Assembly: GCF_048544455.1 (NCBI RefSeq)
Contig: NC_133536.1
Span: forward strand, 201,937,325-202,001,324
Length of the DNA stretch: 64,000 bases
Source of the DNA: Silene latifolia
Taxonomy: Eukaryota > Streptophyta > Magnoliopsida > Caryophyllales > Caryophyllaceae
Reading direction: 5' to 3'
Notes under the pieces: generated by a model
What the model saw: only the letters and a program-made list of their open reading frames with translations
Told to the model about the DNA's origin: nothing
The model's database searches: none
In this document: positions 1 to 9,400 of the stretch, in pieces
Layout: each line of letters begins with the position of its first letter
Position numbering within the stretch: position 1 is the first letter of the stretch
Position numbers and translations under genes: made by a program

Positions 1-160
1 ATTGTACATCAGGCCCATATAATATATGATTAACAATCTATAGCCCATTAAAAAAAAATTAAAAATTTTATTTCAACAACGTAAAACTTAACGTACTGTA
101 GTTCTCTCTTTAGCAAAAGTTCTCCTTTCCCCCAAATTTGATCTTATATAATATTTCAAT

Positions 161-690
161 GTCTATAAACTCGTAAATAGTACGCACATGAATAATACGA
201 GTTATTATTATATACAAAAAAAACACGAGCTTAAAAATTCAAGTTAAAAAGAATACGAGCTATTATGAGAAGAATACGAGCTACTTTGAAAAGAACACGA
301 GCTTGAACTAAATTGTAATGTATGGAAAAGATACGAGTTATTAAGAAAAGAGTATGAGTTATTATAAAAAGAATTCGAGTTAAATTTTAGGTAATGCACT
401 TTCAAAAAAACACGACCAAATAATATTTCAGATGTTATCGTATTTCATAACTAAATGTCTATGAACTCATAGATTGTACGCACATGAAGAATACGAGCTA
501 TTTAAAAAAAAACGAGCTAATAAGAATACGAGCTATTATGAGAAGAATGTGAGCTATTATAAAAAGAACACTAGCTTGAACTAAATTGTAATGTATGAAA
601 AGAATACGAGTTATTCAGAAAAGAATATGAGTTATTAAGAAAAGAATTCGAGCTTAAGTTTATAGGAAATATAGTTTAAAAAACACACGA
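161..690. repeat. Imperfect tandem duplication (unit about 296 bp), AT-rich
   Basis: Two head-to-tail copies begin with GTCTATRAACTCRTAR followed by TACGCACATGAA, the first at 161 and the second at about 457. Each continues into a run of degenerate short units of the form AAAAGAATACGAGCTATTA, then a shared stretch TTGAACTAAATTGTAATGTATG, then an ACACGACC-like end. The internal short units are themselves degenerate tandem repeats of about 18-20 bp. No coding potential is visible. The flanks 1-160 and 690-1240 are plain AT-rich DNA in which I recognise nothing. Confidence 0.7.
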
Positions 691-1249
691 CCTAATTCAA
701 ACGGATTTGTAAGATGAGATTCCATTATTTATATAATCTAAATCCCGATAAAAACTCTATTGATTATTTCATGTTCCTTCAAAGTTTTTTTTTTCCCATT
801 GATGATGATACCTTTTGATGTTTCATCTGCCGTTAAAGCTTCTCTCACCGTGATGGTAAAAATCAATTAAATTCATATTGATTCTGATTGAAGAATGGGA
901 GATATAATAGTTGTTAAAATAATTTAAAAGGAGAAGATTAGTTAACTACATAATGAAGGAAGATGGAGATCAAAATATAGAAGCAGTTAGAGAGAGAAGA
1001 GGAGTTGAATTGCATTACGTAGTCTTGATTTTAGGTTTAACATATAAAAGTAGTTGAGGAAGACTAAAATAACCTTGGATCATTGGATGTACAATGCTAT
1101 TGTACATCCAGTTGTATAGTCCATAAACTGTTCTTGTGTTATTGTCGTTGGCGTGGCTAGTAATAATATCACAATATAGTTTTTTCATTTTATATTTGCA
1201 CAAGTCTCCAATATGTTTCAAAAAGAAAGGGAACAATAATTAATATATC

Positions 1250-1432
1250 ATGATTAGGAAGAATAAAAAAACGGAACCTTCTGGGAGCTTCACCTTCTCT
1301 ACTTCCTCTACTATCAAGTATCACCTTAATGGGGACATGGTCAGACCATTCCCTATCAAGATGAATGAGTCTCGCATAAGGAAACCGGTCCGTCCATGTG
1401 CCAAAAACCATCGCTCTATCCAGTCTACATTG
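1250..1432 (-). pseudogene. Inverted LINE endonuclease C-terminal fragment
   Basis: Read on the minus strand from 1432 downward, the translation contains RLDRAMVFGTWTDRFPYAR and then DREWSDHVPI. These match the C-terminal end of the APE-like endonuclease of plant L1 LINEs, where RLDR and SDH-P are conserved. The rest of ORF2 lies directly adjacent on the plus strand, so this piece is in the wrong orientation relative to the reverse transcriptase. About one hundred residues that normally link endonuclease and reverse transcriptase are absent at the junction. The homology fades near 1265-1250. Confidence 0.8.
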
Positions 1433-1525
1433 CTTGTGTAATGTGGTGTATAAGCTAGTGTCTAAAGTGAAAGATTTCCGTCCGATTAGCTTGTGTAATG
1501 TGGTGTATAAGCTAGTGTCTAAAGT
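1432..1525 (+). repeat. In-frame 57-bp-offset duplication at the LINE inversion junction
   Basis: The segment starting GCTTGTGTAATGTGGTGTAT at 1432 is repeated at 1489, an offset of 57 bp (19 codons). The first copy begins exactly where the inverted endonuclease segment ends. Both copies encode LCNVVYKLVSKV, so the motif appears twice in one open frame. The second copy is the one in the normal reverse-transcriptase context (FRPIS before it). Confidence 0.85.
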
Positions 1526-3280
1526 CTTGGCTAATAGATTAAAGGTATTTTTTGGGGATATCGTATCAGAGAATCAAAGTGCCTTTACGCCGGGACGTTT
1601 AATTACCGATAACATTTTAGTGGCGTTTGAGCTCTTTCATCACATGAAGAATGCGCGTGGTAGAGGTGGTCACATGGCTCTAAAGTTGGATATGTCTAAA
1701 GCGTACGATATGGATGAGTGGGGTTTTCTGGAGGCGGTTTTGACTCATATGGGTTTCGAACCACGATGGGTTAATAAGGTGATGGAATGCGTGTCAACGG
1801 TGTCTTATAGGGTGACGGTTAATGGCGAGCTTTCTGATCTCTTTCTGCCGGAGAGGGAACTCCGTCAAGGAGACCCGTTATCTCCTTAGCTCTTTTTTTT
1901 TTCGCGGAAGTTCTGTCAGGTATGCTGCGAAGAAGCGTGGAAAATGGCGTGTTGCATGGGATCAGAGTGGCGCAGCATGCTCCGGTTATTTCTCATCTGT
2001 TTTTTGCCGACGATAGTATAATTTTTACTAAAGCAAATGAGAATGAGGCTGTTATTATTCAGGGCATCGAGGTAGCAGGTTAGTTTCGAGAAAACGACGG
2101 TTTCATTTAGCCATGGTACTTCTTTGGAGCGTAGACAAAAGATTGGTGCGGTGCTTAATGTCCGTGAGGTGGCCGAGCAAGATCGATACTTAGGTTTGCC
2201 TACTGTGCTGGGTCGATCGAAGAAAGTTATTTCTAAGATTATTCGGGATAAAATGAGTAAGCGGCTGCAAGGATGGCGTGGTAAATTACTCAGCAAAGCG
2301 GGGAAGGAAATACTGATAAAGGCTATAGGCCAAGCAGTTCCTACTTATACGATGAGTGTCTTTAAACTACCCATGAATTTTTGCAACGAGCTTCGCTCTA
2401 TTGTGTCCCGGTTTTGATGGGGCTCGGACAATGGGAGAAGGAATATTCCTTGGGTTGCGTGGAATAAAATGTGTCGTCATAAAAGCCGGGGAGGTATGGG
2501 TTTCCGTGACTTCGAGAACTTCAATCTCGCTTTGCTTGGTAAAAAAGCGTGGCGATTGGTAACTAATTCTGACTGTTTGATGGCTAGGGTGATGAAGGGG
2601 AAGTTCTTCTATGGCAAATCATTCATGGATGCGGAACTTGGTTCTAATCCGAGCTTTACTTGGCGCGGTATTTTGGAGGCGAGAAAGGTGGTCCAACTTG
2701 GAGCCCGAAAAAGAATTGGCAATGGGTTTGAAACGAAGGTGTGGACGGACTCTAGGATTCTGGGTACTAAGTCTATGAAGGTTATTTCTCCACGGGGGCA
2801 GGCGAGTCAGGAGATGCATGTTTCGGGGCTCATTGATGCAGCTAATAATACCTGGGACATGGCCAAGGTACATTGTCATTTTCTTCCTATTGAATGTGAC
2901 CGTATTCTATGCATTCGTTTGAGTGAGTCAAAACCTGCTGATACTTGGTGTTAGGAGGCGGAGAAATATGGGAATTACACGGTTAAATCCGCGTATCGAC
3001 TGCTGATAGAGGGGGTTGGGGTGGGCAATGCGGGGAGGTCGGATTATGGGGAGGAGAAATGGCTTTGGAGTAAAATTTGGTGTACGTCGGTTTTACCCCG
3101 AGTAAAAGTGTTCTTTTGGCAACTTTGTAATGATGCGATAGCTACTAAAAAGAACATTGCAGCCCGTTTGGATTTGACGGATGATACTTGTCCTAGATGT
3201 TTAAACAACGTGGAGACTTGTCTTCATGTTGTTAGGGATTGTGGGTGGGTGGAAGGGATATAGGAGGGATTGGGTATGGA

Positions 3281-3955
3281 TAGGGATGGCAACGGGCCGG
3301 ATCTGGACCGGATCCAGCTAGATCCAGATCCAGATCCAAATCCGCATTTTCCATATTGGATCCAAATCCGATCCATATCCGACGGGTCCAATTTTCTCAG
3401 ATCCAGATCCATATCCGACGGGTCCGGGTCGGATCTGGATCCTATGCGGATCTAAGATAATAACAAAATAAACAGCAAACACAATAGTGTTATAAGTTAA
3501 GTAACACGAACTACCCATGCGAAATTAAGTGTGCCAACAACAAACTAGGTCAGTGGCATATTATACGCACACAATAGCATTTCAACTTCATCTTTTAAAA
3601 TTGCGAAGTGGCATAGCGTCTACAATTCAATGTCAGTGGCCAAATTAAGTGGCATAACTAGTAACAATCACTAAGTTACGTCATGCACTACCAACTTTTA
3701 TTTTTTTATACTATAAACTTATGACTTGTGAAGTAAGTAAATGAGTAATTTGATAAAAAAAATTTATTATTGAAAACGAGTATGCGGATCGGATCTGGAT
3801 CTGAGTGGTGAGATCCAGATCCATATCCGCTTTATAAGTAATGGATCCATATCCGATCCATATCCAACGGGCCCTAAAAATTAGGATCCATATCCGATCC
3901 ATGCGGGTCGAATCCTGCGGATCTGGAGCGGATCCTGGATCCATTGTCATCCCTA
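3281..3955. mobile_element. Non-autonomous hAT-like element inside the LINE
   Basis: The left end TAGGGATGGCAACGGG (3281) and the right end, read inverted, TAGGGATGACAATGG (3955) form imperfect terminal inverted repeats. They are flanked by the 8-bp direct repeats GGTATGGA (3273-3280) and GGTGTGGA (3956-3963), with one mismatch. An 8-bp target duplication and a TAGGG-type terminus fit the hAT superfamily. Both subterminal regions (3300-3450 and 3785-3945) are packed with GGATCC/GATCCAGATCC/ATATCCGAC units in both orientations, while the centre is AT-rich and non-coding. There is no transposase. It lies between the zinc-knuckle and RNase H parts of the host LINE. Confidence 0.85.
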
Positions 3956-4159
3956 GGTGTGGATGTCCTACCTAAGGCCGAGTTTGTGAGGGTGAGGGAG
4001 TGGGTGGAAGAAGTTTTGAGGGGTCTTTGCGAGCGTGAGTGTGTGACTTTTATGACCGGATGTTGGGCAATTTGGAAAAAAAGGAACAAGGTTCTTTTCG
4101 ATCAGGGAGAATGGAGAGCGGAGGAGGTTATTCGACGCACGCGCGAGCTGATATGAGAG

Positions 4160-4768
4160 ATGGAGGGGGCGCATAGTGGTGATTATGATGGGAGGAGTAG
4201 GGCTGGGAGTGATGCGGTGGGAAGAGAAGACAAAGGACATGGGGGGGAGTGTGATGGAGGGGCAACCGTCGAAGGGGGCTGGTCAAGACCGAGAGTTGGG
4301 TTGGTCAAGCTAAACGTTGATGCGGGAGTGGTGGATGGGATAAGGACGGGGTTGGGTATAGTATGTCGTAATGCCTCGGGTAGTATAGAGTGGTGCGTCT
4401 CTATTCAAAGCGTGGCTGGTATGACTCCAGAGGTAGCTGAAGCTTTGGCGGTGTTGGAAGGATTCAAGGAAGCTAGGAGCTCGGGACATGCCAAGGTGGA
4501 GGTCGAGAGCGATTGTTGTGGTGTTATTGCTGATTTGAAGGCTAGGAAAAGAGGAAGAAGCGAGCTTGCTCTAATTTATGATGACATTTTTTCTTTGTAT
4601 AATTGTTTTGATATTGTTTCTTTTTCTTTTGTTAGTCGGAACATTAATACGGTGGCGCACGGGTTGGCTCATGTTGTGTCGTGGACTGTTGGTAGACGTA
4701 GTTGGGTTTGTGATTTACCGAACTGGATCTTGTGTAAGGCGAATGAAGATTTAATGAATATGAATTAA
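4160..4768 (+). pseudogene. LINE RNase H domain (RVT_3 type), 3' end of L1-type ORF2
   Basis: The translation carries the RNase H layout: VKLNVDAG with the first acidic residue, EVAEALAVLEGF with the glutamate helix, VEVESDC with the next aspartate, and a C-terminal NTVAHGLAHV segment with the histidine. This is the plant LINE/RVT_3 arrangement. It ends 11 bp before an A-rich tail, as expected for the 3' end of the LINE. Its acidic residues are retained, but a stop separates it from the segment ending at 4156, so it is not expressed as part of ORF2. Confidence 0.82.
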
Positions 4769-4809
4769 CCAAGTCGGGTTTAAAAAAATGAAAAAAAAAA
4801 AAAAAAAAA

Positions 4810-6460
4810 CCTGAAATCCACTGTTGTCAAAGAGAGCCTAACATTAATCCAAAAGCAACATTGTTGTCCCCTGTCCCTGCCTACTACCAGTAAGACAACT
4901 CGAAACACTTGTTATTCCCCCTCCTTCAAAGTTCAAACCGCTGCGGCGGTCGTCATACGTCGTCGTTTCTTCCTTATTTCCCTTTTCTCTCTCCTCTTTT
5001 TCTCCAGGTTACTCATTTCTTTCCCTTTTTTTTAATGTACAAATTTAATTGATTCGGCAATTTTTTTGGTTAATTTCTTTTAATATAATCATTTTAATTT
5101 ATTTTAATTGTTTAGTTTGATGAATAATTGAGTAATTTTGAGGATTAATTGGTAAATGTTAAGGAATTGTGGGCATAATTTTATAGTAGTATGGTTCATT
5201 GTTAAGGTTTAGGGTTTTCAATTTTTGTGATTAGTTTGACGACTGAATTTTTATTTCTGTTGGATTATTTGTTACATTTTTGGTTAACATTTAAGTTTTG
5301 TTTAATTTTTGCCGTCTTGTCGGCTTTCTTCGTTTCGTCTGATTAATTGAATAAGAAAATGTTAATTGAACTTGCTGTTGGAGTTCATTAGAAGTAATAG
5401 TTTTAATAATTTCAGAAATGGAGACAAAATAGTTGTGCTCGAGCTTAGTAAATGGTCAGATTGCAATGGTGATAAAGATACGCGGCCCTATTGTGCGAGT
5501 AGCATCGTCCTGGGAAGGGATTAGTGTGTGCCGGAACTGGGCAGCTATGCTACTCGGGCTTGGAGCCATTATAATTTGGATATTTAGGAAATAATGTATT
5601 AGTCGTGTCAATTGGCACGACTAATTTAAAGAAATGTAATAGTTGGAGTAACATGGGTCTCTGTCAACTTATGAGACCAATCCGATAATAATCCCATAGG
5701 TGAAAGTGGGAGTGAAACGGTAAAAGCATTAAGTATTAGTATGTATCTCATGAATGAATGAGATCGCCTCATGGACTCAGGCCATACTGCCACATGAAAC
5801 GTGTTAGCACGTGATTAAAATTTTTATTGCCTTAAAATTATTTTGGAAGAATGGATAAAGGAGGAAAGGAATGAGAGGGAACATGTTCCTTATTTTTTTG
5901 ATTTGGGAGGAATGGACGAGGGGGTAATGGAGGGACCCATCTTCGTTCTTCTTATGACCCAAATTCAATCCTTCCGACATAGGAAAAACAGGGATGGAAA
6001 ATGATTGTTGGTCCATCACGCTTCCCTTCCTCTCACTTCCATCCCTATCCCGTCCCCTTGGCTTTCTCTTTTTGCATCAAAGCTACGAGCAAGTGTATTT
6101 TTAGGTGGTGCGTCTGGGTTTTGCTTACAAAACGCGGTCTTGATATAGTTAGGCAGAAGTATTTCAGTAATTGTGTAGTTACCTTGCTTTAACACTTCTA
6201 TACATTTTTACAGTTTTCTTGTTTGCACTTGCAGGAACGAAGTGCGTAGATCTTCTCCTGACACCTTCTCTTTGGTCAGAATCACTGCACCGCTTTGAGG
6301 TGCCTGTATAGTAAAAAGTGACGGTGAAATTGTATATTCCTGGTCACAACCTTATGCCCTGTGAATCCTGCCTTTTCTATTCTTTGGTTTCTACTGTGTC
6401 CTCACTCTGCTAGTTCTTAATGAGAGATTGAAAGTGGAAAATAAGAAACAGATTGTAGAA
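4810..6460 (+). promoter_or_regulatory. Upstream region and probable 5' UTR with intron of the MCRS1-like gene
   Basis: A CT-rich stretch (about 4915-5005) ends in TTTTTCTCCAG/GTTACT, which could be the end of a non-coding first exon. A good acceptor, TTTGCACTTGCAG, lies at about 6223-6235, and transcript-like sequence runs from there to the ATG at 6461. This suggests a 5' UTR intron of about 1.2 kb. Inside the putative intron is a near-perfect 28-bp palindrome at 5598-5625. The exact transcription start and any TATA box cannot be fixed from the sequence. No open frame of note is present. Confidence 0.45.
5598..5625. repeat. 28-bp near-perfect palindrome
   Basis: ATTAGTCGTG and its exact reverse complement CACGACTAAT surround TCAATTGG. 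The whole is self-complementary apart from one T/G pair. It lies in the putative 5' UTR intron of the MCRS1-like gene. It could fold as a hairpin in RNA or mark the centre of a decayed inverted-repeat element. Function unknown. Confidence 0.75.
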
Positions 6461-9400
6461 ATGGGAGCGCTTGCTCCAGTCACTCAATGGATTCCGAAAG
6501 ATGACTTCTTGCTTAAGAAGGCAATTGAGGTAAGCTTGTTCATGGTGTCACTATTGTAGATTTGTAGTCATCTGTGTGGTCGCTGTTGGTTCTATTCATA
6601 ATTAATGTGGGTACGAGGTCATTTATAGAAGCTCTTTGTCAAATATAGCCTGTTTGTTCTGTTTTTTTTGCTCACTATGGATGCTATATGTGTACTTTCT
6701 AGGATGGTGCTTCCTTGGAGTCACTTGCTAAGGGAGCAGTTCGTTTTTCTCGTAGATTTACATTCAAGGAGTTGCAAGATAGGTGGCATGCTCTCCTGTA
6801 CGACCCAGTTATCTCTGCAGAAGCTTCTCTCGGGTTGGTCGAGTTTGAACGTTCATTAAAATCTACCAAAGCTGACAATTCAAAGGATTCTAAATGTGGC
6901 GATGGGAAGAGAAAGGCTGAAAGTATTCGTCAAAGTTACTATGCCATGCGGAAAAGAATTTGCAATGAGCCACTTAATCATGGAGATTTGAATTTTCTTG
7001 ATGATCCCAATGAGAGTTGTTTTATAAATGGAGCTGAAGGCTCTAGACCAAAGAGCATGCTGGGAGATCCGATGTCAACTCATTATGAGCTTGAAAATGC
7101 CAATTTTAACGATTTTCACCATGTCTTCCCTGATGTCATAGATAGTGCTCCGCCCTGTGGCACTATGAACTCCACTGGAGAAGAGAAGATGTTAGAAGAT
7201 CCTATTCAACCAAACGTTCTACATGATGATGTCGCTCGAAGTAACATACCAATGACAGGCAATTGCTCTGTTATTGGACAGACAGGTCATTCTGAAGAAG
7301 TACCTGCGCACATCTTTCAAGCACATGAACTTCAATCTAATGCAGTGTGTAATATCAAAGGCATTACATGCTCTGGATTTGGAGGTAACACGAGTTACAA
7401 TTCGTCAATTCCTGAGTGTGAAACGTCCTATCACCATCTACAGTATGCATCTTCACCTCCTACAATGCCTGATTGGAAAAGTATTGAAGGTATATCAGTG
7501 CCCGAAATTCCTGGCGAGGTTAATATTGGACGAAATAGTATGCAGGCAGGAGATCCATTTTGCATTCCTAGTGATGGTGACTTGAAAAATCATGAGTTGC
7601 ATAATCACATGTCCTGTGCTGACTTGAAAACTGATTGCACAGAGGGATACTTCGCCGAGTTATCTGATTCCCTTTTCAATTTCACTAGTGACGATGACAT
7701 GCTTATCATTGATGGTGGGAAAGATGTGATTGCCAAAACATATCTTGATGGTTTGAGTTCACTCTTGTTGAACTCACCTGATGACCATAATGAAGACACA
7801 ATGCCTGGCATACCTGAACTGGAAGAACCAGCTGTTGTTGATGAATATCAAGGTGGTTCTCCCAAAACAGTTTTAGAAGAAAAAATTAATCCTGGTGAGA
7901 TTCTCATGGAAAGCAGTTCTGAGTTCCAAATGCGAATGTATGCTGGTACTGTGAACCCTGAATTTCCAGAGTTCCGTAATGGTGTTATTTGCTGCACTTT
8001 GAATACTGAGGACCCAGAAATTCCTTGCAATGACCACATACTTTTGCGTAGTAAACCACGCGCACCATCTATTCTTAGAAGAAGTCAGAGTGAGGCTAAT
8101 AAATTATCATTCTTTGGTAAGGATACTACTGAGAACACAACGAGGAAGGAAACCAAACAGTTTGGAGAACCTAATCCAGCTTTACATAGGACCCATTCCG
8201 TTGATGAGATTGGGGCTAAATTTGAGGATTCTATAGGTGAAATGCATAATGGTCTTGGTAAATCACATACTAGCAAAGGAGGTTTGTGTAAGAATAGTCT
8301 GGCGGTTAAAAGTGAGTCTTCTGAAAGTTCACTAGATAGACAGCTTACCAGTAAACTTATAGAGAAATCTGGTCAAGGTGTAGCTATAAGCAATCCACAA
8401 ACTGGTTGTGGTGGGGTTAATCAGGAAGGACATACATCAATAACATCATCAACTATTTGGAATCAGGAATATTATGCACTGGAATCTGCAGATCCTGTTG
8501 CTGCAGAACCTTGCGACGTTTCCTTTTTTTCCGAAGACGAGCAATCTCATCAGAGTGACTTTGGCATCCCTCATTTTTCTGATGTTGAATCAATGGTAGT
8601 ATTGTGATCATTCTTGTTTCTTAGACTCTAGCTCTGGATGCTTTTTTCATTTTCTCTTGTTTCCCTTGACTAAGTGCTTTCTTGTTGTAGATCCTTGATA
8701 TGGACCTGGGCTCTGATGATCAAGATTCTCTCTGTAGCACAGAAGGTACTATTTGCTCACTTGATTTATTTGTTCTGCTTCTGTTGTTTATGCCGTTGCT
8801 CCCCTAGTGGATTTCGTTTCGTTGTATGATTTGGCTAACTAACTCTTCTTCTATGCATTGCCTTCTTTTTTTTTCCACTTGTGATATAACAATAGAAACA
8901 TTGGTAATTTTACTGTTCTGACCTGTTAACTGTTAAGATCATTGTTATGTACTTATATATCCAAAGGCAAACTGAGCACAGAGCACTATGTCTGTCACGT
9001 CTGCTTCAGCGTGAATTGTATCTAGTTTTAGGACTTTAATTTTCTTGGTCCTTTCTCTTTGCAAGTTTTCGTGATAGGTTTCATAATTAAAGCAGTCTAC
9101 ACTAGATGAAAAATTAGTTTCTTTGATTTGCATTTTTCAAATTATGATGCGATTCTGAGGTTTGGGCCCCTTATTGAAATATCAATATTTTGGATGTTGT
9201 TGCAAGCTAATGGAGTAATAGCCAATAGGTGTTACAGTGTTAGTTAGCTACCCCCAGTCTCCCCCCATTCAACCCCATCTACCCACTCTCTTTTGAAGTC
9301 AAACTTGTAAAATATTGAGGTTGTTTATATTTAATCAAATAAAAATAATAATATAACACTATGATATATACATTTGTATAAAAAAAAAAGGTTTCACAAA

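Larger units (their letters stand above)
1250..4809 (+). mobile_element. L1-type LINE, 5' part inverted, interrupted by a hAT-like element
   Basis: Pieces of a plant L1-type ORF2 lie in order: an inverted endonuclease end (1250-1432, minus), reverse transcriptase (about 1432-2420), the connecting and zinc-knuckle region (2469-3263), and RNase H (4160-4768), closed by a poly(A)-rich tail at about 4780-4809. Reverse-transcriptase landmarks are FRPISLCNVVYKLVSKVLANR near 1475, the LRQGDPLSP turn near 1870, and the catalytic FADDS near 2005. ORF2 is broken by several stops and frame changes, including a stop just after LSP. A 675-bp hAT-like element lies between the zinc knuckle and RNase H. No ORF1 is present, so this is a dead 5'-truncated and inverted copy. 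I could not find a convincing target-site duplication. Confidence 0.88.

Noticed and set aside
3270-3520. Asp/Pro/Ser-repeat open frames near the hAT-like left arm
   Set aside because: Both strands are open only because of the GATCC-type repeats of the element arms.
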